Source: Rhizobium sp. FKY42 (GTDB taxonomy: Bacteria; Pseudomonadota; Alphaproteobacteria; Rhizobiales; Rhizobiaceae). From it: a stretch of DNA of 64,000 nucleotides. Of the stretch, positions 30,775 to 40,269 are shown piece after piece; positions within the stretch are counted from its first letter, which is position 1, and each line of letters begins with the position of its first letter. The notes under the pieces are model-generated. The model did no database searches, had not been told where the DNA came from, and saw only the letters and a program-made list of their open reading frames with translations. The stretch is from assembly GCF_005222835.1 (NCBI RefSeq), contig NZ_STGA01000008.1, positions 117,192-181,191 on the forward strand, written 5' to 3'. A program made the position numbers and the translations under genes.

Positions 30775-32405
30775 ATCCGCTTAGCGCAAATTACCCGACC
30801 GACTTCGCCGCTCGCTATCGGGAAAAAGGATACTGGTGCGGTGAAACCTTTCCGTCACTGCTTCGCGAGCGCGCCATACAGTTTGGTTCTCGCACGGCAG
30901 TGGTCGGAGGGGACCAGCGCTGGACCTATGCCGATCTTCTGGAGAAGGCCGAAGTCGCCGCGTTCGGATTTCTGAAGCTGGGTCTGAAGCCGGGCGATCG
31001 CGTCGTCGTTCAATTGCCGAACATACCGGAGTTCTTCTCTGTCGTTTTTGGCCTCTTCATCGCTCGTCTGGTTCCAGTTTATGCGCTCCCAGCACACCGC
31101 CAGACCGAGATCCTGCATTTTCTTCAGAAATCAGAAGCTGCGGCCTATGTGACGGCTGCCAGCCATGATGGATTCGACTACCGCGATCTTGCGCGGTCGA
31201 TCAAGCTCGAGCGGCCGGAGCTGGAGCGCGTGATCATCGTTGGAGAAGCGCAGGACTTCATCTCCTTTGCCTCCTTTGAGCGCGACCAACACATCGCGTT
31301 CGAGCCGGCCGATCCGTCAACGGTTGCCTTCCTACAGATCTCCGGTGGTAGCACGGGCCTTTCAAAGCTCATTCCGCGTACGCATGATGATTACATCTAC
31401 TCCTTTCGGGCGAGTGCAGAGATCTGCAAGCTGACGGAAGAAAGTGTATATCTCGTCGCTTTGCCAGCTGCTCATAATTTTCCCATGAGTTCGCCGGGCT
31501 ATTTCGGAGTGTTTTACGCGGGCGGCACCGTCGTGCTTGCGCCATCGCCCAGTCCTGAAACTGCGTTTCCGCTGATAGAGAGAGAAAGCGTTACGATCAC
31601 CGGGCTTGTTCCGCCGCTCGCACTTCTGTGGCTGCAAGCGGCGCCTTCCTCTAAATATGATCTTTCCAGTTTACAGGTGCTGCAGGTTGGCGGTGCGAAG
31701 TTCATGCCGGAATCGGCAAAGCGCGTGCGTCCAACACTAGGCTGCACGCTTCAGCAGGTGTTCGGCATGGCGGAAGGGCTGGTGAATTATACCCGTCTGG
31801 ACGATCCCGAAGAGATTATCGTTGATACGCAAGGGCGTCCCATCTCCCCGGATGATGAGATCCTGATCGTCGACGATCAAGGCAACCCGGTCGCGGAGGG
31901 CGAGGCGGGGAACCTGCTGACACGCGGCCCCTACACAATCCGCAATTACCATAACGATCCGGGTGCGAATTCCCGTTCGTTCACGCAAGACGGCTTCTAC
32001 AAGACCGGGGATATCGTAAAGCGCACCCCCGAGGGCTATCTGGTGGTGCAGGGTCGGGCGACCGATCACATCAACCGTGCGGGCGAGAAGATTTCCGCCG
32101 ATGAGGTGGAAGATCACTTGCTGGCGCATCCAAATGTCTTCGATGCCGCCGTGGTTTCGATCCCCGACACCTTCCTTGGTGAGCGCATCTGCGCCTTCGT
32201 CATTCCGCAGGGGGAGAAGCCCAAGGGACCAGCCCTGAAAGCCTTTATGCGCAGCCGCAAGGTCGCGGATTTCAAGGTGCCGGATCAGATCGTTTTCGTT
32301 GACGCCTTCGAACTGACAGCGGTCGGCAAGGTCAGCCGCAAGGAATTGCGGGCTCGGCTGAGAGCCCAGTTTCTTGGCAATGAAGAATTGAAAGCAGGAC
32401 AATAG
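30771..32405 (+). CDS. entE: 2,3-dihydroxybenzoate-AMP ligase
   Basis: 544 aa, stand-alone adenylation enzyme. Key motifs are [20 protein letters not shown] (P loop), the aryl-acid pocket region [29 protein letters not shown] and the C-terminal [15 protein letters not shown] with the catalytic lysine GKVSRKELR. It activates 2,3-dihydroxybenzoate and loads it onto the phosphopantetheine of the aryl carrier protein. The HNFP motif is typical of DHB-specific rather than amino-acid adenylation domains. Confidence 0.96.
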   Translation: MNPLSANYPTDFAARYREKGYWCGETFPSLLRERAIQFGSRTAVVGGDQRWTYADLLEKAEVAAFGFLKLGLKPGDRVVVQLPNIPEFFSVVFGLFIARLVPVYALPAHRQTEILHFLQKSEAAAYVTAASHDGFDYRDLARSIKLERPELERVIIVGEAQDFISFASFERDQHIAFEPADPSTVAFLQISGGSTGLSKLIPRTHDDYIYSFRASAEICKLTEESVYLVALPAAHNFPMSSPGYFGVFYAGGTVVLAPSPSPETAFPLIERESVTITGLVPPLALLWLQAAPSSKYDLSSLQVLQVGGAKFMPESAKRVRPTLGCTLQQVFGMAEGLVNYTRLDDPEEIIVDTQGRPISPDDEILIVDDQGNPVAEGEAGNLLTRGPYTIRNYHNDPGANSRSFTQDGFYKTGDIVKRTPEGYLVVQGRATDHINRAGEKISADEVEDHLLAHPNVFDAAVVSIPDTFLGERICAFVIPQGEKPKGPALKAFMRSRKVADFKVPDQIVFVDAFELTAVGKVSRKELRARLRAQFLGNEELKAGQ

Positions 32406-32409
32406 ACTG

Positions 32410-33048
32410 ATGGCTTTGCCGAAGATTGCACCTTATGCGCTGCCTAAAGCGCAGGAATTGCCGACGCCGAAAGGTCCATGGCAGTTGGAGCCGAATAGGG
32501 CTGCTCTCCTGATCCATGATATGCAGAACTATTTCGTCAATGTTTTCACGCCGGATACATCGCCCATAACACCTGCGACCGTGAACATTGCACAACTGGC
32601 AAAGGCCTGCCGTGCGATCGGTATTCCGGTTTTCTACACGGCGCAGAACGGCGATCAGGATCGTCGCGATCGCGGTTTGCAGGCAGATCTCTGGGGGCCA
32701 GGCATGACTTCCGCACCAGAGCATCAATCGATTGTACCAGAGCTTCAGGCGGAAGCATCAGACTTCGTTCTGGTCAAGCACCGCTACAGTGCCTTCCAGC
32801 GCTCGAACCTTGACACCATGATGCGGGCGAGAGGCCGGGACCAGCTGATCGTGACCGGCATCTACGCGCATATCGGCTGCATGATGACAGCCGCAGAAGC
32901 CTTCCAGCGCGATATCGAGGCGTTTTTCATTGCCGATGCTCTCGCGGATTTCTCACGCGAACAGCATGACCTGGCCATCAATTGGGTTGCGGGACGCTGC
33001 GGCATTCCACTGACCACGCAGCAGGCTCTCGCCCGACTTGGAGTGTGA
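32410..33048 (+). CDS. entB: Isochorismatase (stand-alone EntB catalytic domain)
   Basis: 212 aa. Cysteine-hydrolase fold enzyme with LLIHDMQNYFVN, VLVKHRYSAFQRSNLD and TGIYAHIGCMMTAAEAFQRD, all typical of EntB/DhbB. It cleaves the enol-pyruvyl group of isochorismate to give 2,3-dihydro-2,3-dihydroxybenzoate. In E. coli EntB an aryl carrier domain is fused at the C-terminus. Here the protein stops after the hydrolase and the carrier is a separate gene 11 bases downstream. Confidence 0.94.
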   Translation: MALPKIAPYALPKAQELPTPKGPWQLEPNRAALLIHDMQNYFVNVFTPDTSPITPATVNIAQLAKACRAIGIPVFYTAQNGDQDRRDRGLQADLWGPGMTSAPEHQSIVPELQAEASDFVLVKHRYSAFQRSNLDTMMRARGRDQLIVTGIYAHIGCMMTAAEAFQRDIEAFFIADALADFSREQHDLAINWVAGRCGIPLTTQQALARLGV

Positions 33049-33059
33049 AGGAGAAAGCG

Positions 33060-33296
33060 ATGACCATCACTCTCGAAAAGATGCGCGCCGATGTGGCGGC
33101 GATCATTCACGAAGATCCGTCCGAGATTGGCTTTGACGACAACCTGATGGATCTTGGCCTTGATTCGATGCGTCTCATGAACCTCATCCTCACGTGGCAA
33201 GAAGCGGGCGTGGACCTGGATTTCGGCGAGTTTGCCGAGGAGTTCACGCTGAGTGGCTGGTGGCGAGCCATCGAGGCGAAGCGGGCAAACGCATGA
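33060..33296 (+). CDS. Stand-alone aryl carrier protein
   Basis: 78 aa. Phosphopantetheine attachment motif LGLDSMRLMNL with Ser36 preceded by D35, and the usual four-helix carrier pattern. The C-terminal FAEEFTLSGWWRAIE resembles the aryl carrier part of EntB. It would hold 2,3-dihydroxybenzoate as a thioester after loading by EntE and deliver it to the EntF condensation domain. GGAGA precedes the ATG at 33060; the stop overlaps the entF start (ATGA). Confidence 0.92.
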   Translation: MTITLEKMRADVAAIIHEDPSEIGFDDNLMDLGLDSMRLMNLILTWQEAGVDLDFGEFAEEFTLSGWWRAIEAKRANA

Positions 33297-36200
33297 CCAG
33301 CCTTTCGGCCAATCTCATCGGTTCTGCCATGCCATCCGGCGAGCAATTGCTGACTGAAGCGCAGGCTGGCTTGTGGTATGTTCAGCAGATCGATCTGTCC
33401 AACCCCATCCTGAATGCCAGCCAGTATGTGGAGCTTGCGGGCGTACTGGACGTTGACCTTTTTCGCCAAGCTTTTGCGCAGATGCTCGAGGAGGCAGATT
33501 GCCTTTCGCTGACATTCCACAATGGCGCTTTCTGCCCATCGCAGCGTCTTGATGCGAGCACGCGTCCTTTCCTTGAGATTTTGGACCTGCGTTCCGAAGC
33601 GGACCCTGCCTCTGCCGCGCTAACGCTTATGCAGGCAGATACCGCAAGACCGGTCGATCTTGGCAAAGGTCCGATTTCTCGTTTCACCCTGTTCCGGTTG
33701 AGCGAAGACAGACACTATTGGTACGAGCGAATTCACCATCTGGCGATCGATGGATATGGGATCGTTCTCGTGACCAACCGTGTTGGCGAGATTTACTCTG
33801 CCCTCAAATCCGGCACCGGTACGGGCACACCGTTTGCTCCTTTCGCCCAGGCGATTGACGAGGGAGTTGCTTATCTTTCCGACGACAGGCGGCGGCGTGA
33901 TGCCGAATTTTGGCGCAATGAACTGGCGAGCTTGCCCGAAGTGGTGAGTCTGGCCGGTGGCCGCGCCGTCAGCGAACATTCGTTCAGGCGGGAGACTAGG
34001 CATCTATCCACGGATATCTTCAGCGCTCTTGTCGCGCGGGCCGAACGTGCAAAGGTTACCTGGCCGGATTTGCTGACGGCGCTCGTTGCATCCTACTGCC
34101 GTCGTTATGCTGCGACCGCTGAAATCGTTGCGGGCGTGCCGCATATGGGTCGGCTTGGCAGCAAGGCGGCGCGCGTTCCTTGTACCCTTATGAATGTGCT
34201 GCCGGTACGGTTTGAAAACACGGATTATCTGCCAGTCGATGATGCAGCTGTCATCCATGCAAAACGTCTCATGGCCTGCCGTCGTCACGGTCGTTATCGC
34301 AGCGAACAATTGCGCCGTGATCTGGGCTTGATTGGTGGGCAGCGTCGGCTGTTCGGCCCATTGATCAACGTGCAGCCATTCGACATGCCGCCGAAGTTCG
34401 ACGGTCTGGATGTCGCCCTTCATATCCTCGGTGCCGGGGCCGTGGATGACATTACCTTCACGTTTCGGGGCGACGCCAAAACCAGCCTGATGATGGAGGT
34501 GGATAGCAATCCAGCACTCTACAGCGAGCAGGACACCAAGGACCATTCGGCGAGGCTGATTTCCTATCTTGAAAGCGCTTTGCAAGCGGAGCGTCTGGCC
34601 GATGTTCCACTTGCTAGCCCGAATGAGCGTCAACGATATTTGTTCGATGCGAACGCGACCGGACATGCGGTCGAAGATGTCACGCTGGTCGAGCTGATCG
34701 AAAGGACGATGCACACGTATCCCGATGCGCCTGCCGTCGTCTTCGAAGGCCAGACGCTGACCTATGCGGAACTCGATCGTCGCAGCCTCGCGCTTGCATC
34801 GCAACTTGTCGAGCGAGGAGCAGGACCGGACCGCCTCGTCGCCGTGGCGCTTCCGCGTTCCCTTGAGCTGATCATCGCCCTGTTTGCAATCCTGCGGTCC
34901 GGCGCTGCTTACTTGCCGCTGGATGTCAGCCATCCCAAGGAGCGTTTATCGCGCATCCTTTCATCGGCGCAGCCGGTGGTCATTCTCGGAGAAAAGAATT
35001 CCGCCGATCTTTTCGAGGATGCGCATTTGCCTCCAAGCCGCTGGCGACAGGGTGCGCAGCGCACGGACTGGCCTGTCTCATCCCCCGATAACCTTGCCTA
35101 CGTGATCTACACGTCCGGTTCCACGGGTGAGCCAAAGGGCGTGATGATCGAGCACCGCGCCATCGTCAATCGTCTTGAATGGATGCGCCAGCATTACAGC
35201 TTTGGGCAGCAGGATCGTATCCTGCAAAAGACGCCCGCGACATTCGATGTTTCGGTTTGGGAGTTCTTCTTGCCTGCGCTTTGCAGCGCGACATTGGTGG
35301 TGGCGCCGCCGGAAGCGCACCGTGATCCGCTTGCCATCGCGCGCATCATCCGCGACGAAAACATCACGACGCTGCATTTCGTGCCGTCCATGCTGTCGGC
35401 TTTCATGGCCGAACCCTCAGTGGAAGGCTTGGCAGTCTCACGCGTGTTTTGTAGTGGCGAAGAACTTACCGCCGAGCAGCGCGACCGTTTCCACAGGCTA
35501 ATCAAGGGTGAATTGCATAATCTTTACGGACCGACGGAAGCGGCTGTCGATGTCAGCTATTGGGAGGCGTCGGCATCTGATAGCTCTTCGCCATTGCCCA
35601 TCGGCTGGCCGGTCTGGAATACAAAACTCTACGTCCTGGATGATCATCTTCATCCATTGCCGCCCGGAGTGGCGGGTCATCTTTATCTCGGTGGCGTTCA
35701 ATTGGCGCGGGGTTATCTCGGGCGAGACGATCTGACGTCAGACCGTTTCTTTCCAGATCCCTTTATTGACGGCCACCGCATCTACAAAACCGGAGACATG
35801 GCGAAGCTTCGTGCCGATGGCGCCATCGTCTATCTCGGCCGTTCCGATCATCAGGTCAAAATCCGCGGCCTGCGGATCGAGCTTGGTGAGATCGAGGTTG
35901 CCATCATGGCGTCCGGCCTTGTGCGTGAGGCAGTCGTCATGGCGCGGGAAGATCGTCCGGGAGACAAGCGGATCGTTGCGTATGTCGTAGCCTCACCATC
36001 TCTTGTGATCGAGACCTTGCGCGACAGCATCTCGAAAAAGGTGCCGGATTACATGATGCCAGCCGCCTTTGTCAGGCTGGATGCTCTGCCGGTCACGTCG
36101 AACGGGAAGCTGGATCGTCGCGCTTTGCCTGCGCCAGTCATCGAGATGGCCGCCGGCCGGCGTGCTTCGTCGCCGCTGGAACAGCTTCTCGCAACGCTGT

Positions 36201-37195
36201 TCAAGGAGATCCTGGAACTGGACAGTGAACCGACGGCAGAGAGCGATTTCTTTTCTCTGGGTGGTGATAGTCTGTCTGCAGTTCAACTCTGCCTTCGCAT
36301 TCGCACCGAAACCGGTTCCGATCCTGGCCTTGGCGCAATCTTCGAGCATCCGGTAATCTGCGATCTCGCAAAGGCGCTGGAGAAAGCAGGGAGCGACGAG
36401 GGCCTGGGGCCGATCATCCGGCTTCAACGTGGTCATCCCAATCTCGCTCCGATTTTTCTCATTCATCCGGCTGGCGGCATTGCCTGGGGTTACAGGCACT
36501 TGGCACAGCAATTGGGTGGGCGGCCTGTTTTCGGCATACAGTCTCCGACGCTTTCTGCTGCAGCACCATCTCCAGAAAGCCTCGAAGCGTTGGCTTCCGC
36601 TTACGCAGATCTGATCTGCCTACACCATGACGGTGTCTATCATCTGGTGGGTTGGTCCGTCGGCGGTATTCTCGCACAGGCGATTGCCGTGGAGCTTCAG
36701 CGACGGCAGCAGCCGGTGGGTCTCGTCGCGCTTCTCGACAGCTATCCGTGCGACTGCTGGAGAGCAGAACCGGAGCCGGATGAGACGGCGGCACTCCGGG
36801 CGCTGCTGGCCATTGCCGGTCACGATCCGCTTGCTCATCCGGAGCTCGTCTCAAAGGACGCGATTATCGGTTTCCTCAAACAGGACGGCAGCTCGCTTGG
36901 AGGTCTTCCGGACGCTGCCCTGGACGGCGTCATCCGCTCTGTTCTCGATACGAACCGGCTTGTTCGGGGGCACTATCACAAACGCTTCGATGGCACGCTC
37001 ACCCATTTCCGCGCCGCGCTGGATCACAAGGACAAGAACCTGACTCCGACACTCTGGGCAACCTTTTGCGCGGGTGTCGAGACAGTGGATGTCACGTGCC
37101 TTCATCCACAGATGACTTCGGCTAACGCTGTTCACACCATCGCGCCGGAAATCCTGTTCAGACTCACAGTGATTGAACAGAAAGGACTTGCCTGA
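33293..37195 (+). CDS. entF: Nonribosomal peptide synthetase EntF (C-A-PCP-TE)
   Basis: 1300 aa. Condensation domain (about 1-440) with HHLAIDG at 148-154. Adenylation domain (about 470-860) with YTSGSTGEPKGVM near 605, FDVSVWEFF, HFVPSML, VFCSGEEL and NLYGPTEAAVDVS. The residues lining the pocket fit the serine code DVWHFSLVDK known from EntF. Carrier domain with GGDSLS, Ser993. Thioesterase with GWSVGG, Ser1122. It should couple DHB to serine, oligomerise and release the product, probably a trilactone or linear oligomer. Start at 33293 is set by ATGA overlap with the carrier gene. Confidence 0.95.
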   Translation: MTSLSANLIGSAMPSGEQLLTEAQAGLWYVQQIDLSNPILNASQYVELAGVLDVDLFRQAFAQMLEEADCLSLTFHNGAFCPSQRLDASTRPFLEILDLRSEADPASAALTLMQADTARPVDLGKGPISRFTLFRLSEDRHYWYERIHHLAIDGYGIVLVTNRVGEIYSALKSGTGTGTPFAPFAQAIDEGVAYLSDDRRRRDAEFWRNELASLPEVVSLAGGRAVSEHSFRRETRHLSTDIFSALVARAERAKVTWPDLLTALVASYCRRYAATAEIVAGVPHMGRLGSKAARVPCTLMNVLPVRFENTDYLPVDDAAVIHAKRLMACRRHGRYRSEQLRRDLGLIGGQRRLFGPLINVQPFDMPPKFDGLDVALHILGAGAVDDITFTFRGDAKTSLMMEVDSNPALYSEQDTKDHSARLISYLESALQAERLADVPLASPNERQRYLFDANATGHAVEDVTLVELIERTMHTYPDAPAVVFEGQTLTYAELDRRSLALASQLVERGAGPDRLVAVALPRSLELIIALFAILRSGAAYLPLDVSHPKERLSRILSSAQPVVILGEKNSADLFEDAHLPPSRWRQGAQRTDWPVSSPDNLAYVIYTSGSTGEPKGVMIEHRAIVNRLEWMRQHYSFGQQDRILQKTPATFDVSVWEFFLPALCSATLVVAPPEAHRDPLAIARIIRDENITTLHFVPSMLSAFMAEPSVEGLAVSRVFCSGEELTAEQRDRFHRLIKGELHNLYGPTEAAVDVSYWEASASDSSSPLPIGWPVWNTKLYVLDDHLHPLPPGVAGHLYLGGVQLARGYLGRDDLTSDRFFPDPFIDGHRIYKTGDMAKLRADGAIVYLGRSDHQVKIRGLRIELGEIEVAIMASGLVREAVVMAREDRPGDKRIVAYVVASPSLVIETLRDSISKKVPDYMMPAAFVRLDALPVTSNGKLDRRALPAPVIEMAAGRRASSPLEQLLATLFKEILELDSEPTAESDFFSLGGDSLSAVQLCLRIRTETGSDPGLGAIFEHPVICDLAKALEKAGSDEGLGPIIRLQRGHPNLAPIFLIHPAGGIAWGYRHLAQQLGGRPVFGIQSPTLSAAAPSPESLEALASAYADLICLHHDGVYHLVGWSVGGILAQAIAVELQRRQQPVGLVALLDSYPCDCWRAEPEPDETAALRALLAIAGHDPLAHPELVSKDAIIGFLKQDGSSLGGLPDAALDGVIRSVLDTNRLVRGHYHKRFDGTLTHFRAALDHKDKNLTPTLWATFCAGVETVDVTCLHPQMTSANAVHTIAPEILFRLTVIEQKGLA

Positions 37196-37971
37196 TGCGT
37201 TTGACAGGCATTCAGGGAAAGCGCGCGCTTGTCACCGGCGCCGCTGGCGGCATTGGGGCTGCGGTCGTGAGACTGCTCGTAGAAGCAGGCGCTCATGTCG
37301 TCGCCACCGATCACAACGCCAATCATCCGCTTGAAATCGGACCAGAACATACGAGTGACGTCACGCTGCTTGAACTCGACGTTCGAGACAGCGCGGCCGT
37401 GGATGCGTTGGTCAATGAAATTGAAGATCAGCTTGGACCGATCGACCTCGGGATCAACGTCGCCGGGATCCTTTCCACGACCACGGTCGTCGAGACGGAG
37501 GACGCATCTTGGCGGAACATTTTTGCGGTCAACACGGATGGTGTGTTTCACGTCTCGCGTGCTCTTGCGCGCGTCATGCTGCCTCGCAAACGCGGAGCAA
37601 TGGTCACCGTCAGCTCCAATGCCGCTGGCATTCCAAGACAGGCGATGGCCGCCTATGCAGCCTCCAAGGCGGCGGCAACGATGTTCACCCGATGCCTGGG
37701 TCTCGAACTTGCGCCGCATGGAATTCGCTGCAACATCGTCGCGCCAGGTTCCACACTGACGCCGATGCAGACAGGCATGTGGGCAGATGAGCGTGGTGCT
37801 GAGCGCGTGATTGCGGGATTGCCGGAGCAGTTCAAGACCGGCATTCCTCTTCAGAAGCTCGCGACACCCGAAGATGTCGCGCATTCGGTCCTCTTTCTTC
37901 TTTCCGATCAGGCCAGCCACATCACCATGACGGATCTCTACGTCGATGGTGGCGCGACGATGCGGGCGTGA
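37195..37971 (+). CDS. entA: 2,3-dihydro-2,3-dihydroxybenzoate dehydrogenase
   Basis: 258 aa short-chain dehydrogenase. NAD-binding TGAAGGIGAAVVRLL, NVAGIL (NAG-type), catalytic Ser in VSSNAAGIPRQ and YAASKAA. It oxidises 2,3-dihydro-DHB to 2,3-dihydroxybenzoate, supplying EntE. Its start overlaps the entF stop by one base (TGATG). Confidence 0.95.
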   Translation: MRLTGIQGKRALVTGAAGGIGAAVVRLLVEAGAHVVATDHNANHPLEIGPEHTSDVTLLELDVRDSAAVDALVNEIEDQLGPIDLGINVAGILSTTTVVETEDASWRNIFAVNTDGVFHVSRALARVMLPRKRGAMVTVSSNAAGIPRQAMAAYAASKAAATMFTRCLGLELAPHGIRCNIVAPGSTLTPMQTGMWADERGAERVIAGLPEQFKTGIPLQKLATPEDVAHSVLFLLSDQASHITMTDLYVDGGATMRA

Positions 37972-38041
37972 TCGCAAATACCTCAAGCTGTCGGGTTCAA
38001 CCAATACCGTATTTCCTTCGATCCATCACAGTCATCACAGG

Positions 38042-39457
38042 ATGAAAACAATGACGAAACTTTCGAGATCAAACCAGCTTACCCTGCGCACCGGTGTGGC
38101 ACGGGCGGCAATCCTCACGGGCACCATGTTGCTCGGCATGACCAGCGCTTTTGCGCAGGTCGCGTTCGACCAACCGGAGAAAGATTACAAGGGTCAGGTT
38201 CGCCTCGGATCAGCCACGCGAGGCCAGCCGCTGCTTTCCGGCGGTGAGGTGTCCGTGCAGGGTCAGAACTTCAAACCAGGCCAAAAAGTTCAGCTTCTGA
38301 AGGGCAATGTGGCGCTGGTTGAAGGTGGCTTCACGGCCGATCAGGAAGGCAAGTTCCAGGGTAAGTTCAAACTACCGGAGAACGCGGCTGTCGGCACCTA
38401 TCCGCTGATTGTAACGACGGATGCTCCCTATTATGCGGATGTGACCAAGTTGAAGATCTCTCCTAAGGTGCCGCTGTCCGGCGAAGACAAGTTCACGTTG
38501 ACGTCGGAAAAGCTCTCCCCCGGACTCTATCAGATCGGTTTTAGTGACAAGAGCAACGCGGTTTTCGTAACCTCTGCCTCGGGTCGTCCGCCCGTCAAGA
38601 ATTCCGAACTCCTGAAGCTTGATCCGGAAACGCTAAAGGTTGTTGCCCGTGGCAAGCCATCTGATTCGAAGGATGGCGGCGTTCATGCCGTTTATGGCCT
38701 TGGTTTAGATGATGCCAACGGCACGATCTGGGTCACCAACACACGTCAGGACACCGTTGCTGTCTACAAACAATCCGACCTTTCGCTGGTCAAGCAATTC
38801 GAACCCGGCCTCGCCCAGCATGCCCGTGACGTCAAGGTCGACGAGAAGAATGGCAAGGCCTATGTGAGCCAGGTTGGTGAACCGGAAGTCGCCGTGTTCA
38901 GCACGAAGACCTTGGAGAAGCTGCCCTCGGTCAAGATCGAGTCCAAGGTGCGCGGCGAGAAATTTTCCCCTGCAAGCGTGGACTTCGATCCGGCAAGCGG
39001 CAAGCTATTTGTCATCAGCCTCTCAACGAACGAAGTGGCGATCATCGATTCCGCTGCAGGAAAGGTGGATAAGGTTCTGCCGGTCAAGGGCGGTCTCTCG
39101 ACGATAGGCATTGCCTACGATGCAGCCGATGACCGTATCTTCGTAGCCGGGCAGGGTAGCGACAACCTGCTGATTCTGGATGGAAAGACTGGCGAGACCC
39201 TGCACAATGTTGCCGTTGGCGCCGGTTCCCTGAACGTAACCTTTGAGCCCGTCAAAAAGCACGCCTATGTCAGCAGCCGCGATGCGGGAACGGTGACAGT
39301 CGTTGACGCAAACGGCAAGATTGTCGCCAATCTTCCGGTCGCGCCGTTTGCCAATCATGTGGTTGCGGATGGCAAGGGTGGTGTCTACGCCGTGAACAAG
39401 TCGATGAACCCTGACGATCCGAACGGCGATCGCGTCACGCTGATCACTGCAAAATAA
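38042..39457 (+). CDS. Secreted YncE-like beta-propeller protein
   Basis: 471 aa from the ATG at 38042; ATG 38051 is also possible. A signal peptide ends near MTSAFAQ. An Ig-like domain follows (about residues 35-130, GQVRLGSATRGQPLLSGGE). A YVTN/YncE beta-propeller comes next, with repeated units such as VYGLGLDDANGTIWVTN, HARDVKVDEKNGKAYVSQ and IGIAYDAADDRIFVAG. E. coli YncE is a periplasmic iron-regulated protein of unclear role. Placement 70 bases after entA in the same direction suggests a siderophore-related function in the periplasm; that part is inference. Confidence 0.85.
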   Translation: MKTMTKLSRSNQLTLRTGVARAAILTGTMLLGMTSAFAQVAFDQPEKDYKGQVRLGSATRGQPLLSGGEVSVQGQNFKPGQKVQLLKGNVALVEGGFTADQEGKFQGKFKLPENAAVGTYPLIVTTDAPYYADVTKLKISPKVPLSGEDKFTLTSEKLSPGLYQIGFSDKSNAVFVTSASGRPPVKNSELLKLDPETLKVVARGKPSDSKDGGVHAVYGLGLDDANGTIWVTNTRQDTVAVYKQSDLSLVKQFEPGLAQHARDVKVDEKNGKAYVSQVGEPEVAVFSTKTLEKLPSVKIESKVRGEKFSPASVDFDPASGKLFVISLSTNEVAIIDSAAGKVDKVLPVKGGLSTIGIAYDAADDRIFVAGQGSDNLLILDGKTGETLHNVAVGAGSLNVTFEPVKKHAYVSSRDAGTVTVVDANGKIVANLPVAPFANHVVADGKGGVYAVNKSMNPDDPNGDRVTLITAK

Positions 39458-39466
39458 GCAAAGAGA

Positions 39467-39496
39467 AAGGCTCCGGCATTCACGTGCCGGAGCCTT
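39467..39496 (+). terminator. Hairpin at the end of the siderophore operon
   Basis: AAGGCTCCGGCA (39467-39478) pairs perfectly with TGCCGGAGCCTT (39485-39496). No T tract follows on the plus strand, but the 12-bp stem lies just after the last stop codon and before convergent small genes. Likely a transcription end or mRNA stabiliser. Confidence 0.65.
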
Positions 39497-39523
39497 AAAC
39501 GAATTCTCACCATATCTCTTTGC

Positions 39524-39658
39524 TCAGAAGGCGCTGTGGCGCTTGGCGAAGGCTCGGAGATTGGCTTGCTCCCGGCGCAACTCGCTTATGGTGGATGCCA
39601 CTGTCGCTACAAACATGGTGCTGATCAATCCAGCAAGTGCAATCATCGTAACGTACAT
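39524..39658 (-). CDS. Small membrane protein, 44 aa
   Basis: ATG at 39658 preceded by AGGGAGA at ideal distance, ending in TGA. Translation starts MYVTMIALAGLISTMFVATV, one membrane helix, followed by a basic, helical tail (SELRREQANLRAFAKRHSAF). No family recognised. It is too short for standard gene finders. The strong ribosome binding site, signal-like helix and a second similar gene 33 bases upstream argue that it is real. Confidence 0.55.
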   Translation of the reverse strand: MYVTMIALAGLISTMFVATVASTISELRREQANLRAFAKRHSAF

Positions 39659-39691
39659 AGGCATCTCCCTTCTGATCAAGGAGCCCTATTC

Positions 39692-39871
39692 TCAGTAATA
39701 GGGCTGTCCGTAGTGTTGACTTGTCAGCTGTGTGTACTTCACAGCCTGCGCTTCATTTCTGTCCTGGTAGAGTGTCACAGTGGCGGTCATCATGACTGCG
39801 ATAACGGCGGTCCATACGAGATTGATCATCGTGATGGTGTCCGGCATTGCCGTTTTCTTCTTGGCGAACAT
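39692..39871 (-). CDS. Small membrane protein, 59 aa
   Basis: ATG at 39871 with AGGA about eleven bases upstream. Sequence MFAKKKTAMPDTITMINLVW then TAVIAVMMTATVTLYQDRN gives a basic N-terminus, one membrane helix and a polar, Tyr/Gln-rich tail (TSQHYGQPYY). The stop codon lies within a hairpin, AGCCCTATT/AATAGGGCT (39683-39705). Probably co-transcribed with the 44-aa gene downstream. Function unknown; no family recognised. Confidence 0.5.
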   Translation of the reverse strand: MFAKKKTAMPDTITMINLVWTAVIAVMMTATVTLYQDRNEAQAVKYTQLTSQHYGQPYY

Positions 39872-39991
39872 CTCCGAATTCCTTTTTCATTGACCAGAAC
39901 GCGTTAAACACGAACCGGTTCCGCACCAGTATGAAAGAATGGTTAAACGACGGGCTCTGAAGCGACCCTGAAAGTGCCGTTCATCTGGCGT

Positions 39992-40090
39992 TCAGCTTTC
40001 CTGCTCGTCCCAGCCATCGCGGATCGCCTCGATTGCAAGTTCAATCGCGAATGACACAACAACCGCCACAGCCATCAGCAGGATCAGCAT
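39992..40090 (-). CDS. Small membrane protein, 32 aa
   Basis: ATG at 40090 preceded by AAAGGGGAAAACG. The peptide is MLILLMAVAVVVSFAIELAI followed by EAIRDGWDEQES: one hydrophobic helix and an acidic tail. It resembles the many 30-residue single-helix proteins of bacterial inner membranes. Longer in-frame starts upstream add unlikely sequence. Third small membrane gene on this strand in 0.6 kb. Confidence 0.4.
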   Translation of the reverse strand: MLILLMAVAVVVSFAIELAIEAIRDGWDEQES

Positions 40091-40269
40091 CGTTTTCCCC
40101 TTTACCGCGCAGGGCGTCTTGCCTCTGCCTTCGATGATCCCACTTAAGCAAGTGCCATCTGAAACGGGTTTGAACGTGGCATTCATCTTCGGTTCAACCG
40201 CGGGGAGTGCTCTGTCTTGCGATTTGCGGCAGTCCATGACACAAGGCGAACGCGACGCTGGAGGTATGC

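Noticed and set aside
34004..34933. 309-aa open frame on the minus strand
   Set aside because: Antisense to entF; no motif or ribosome binding site.
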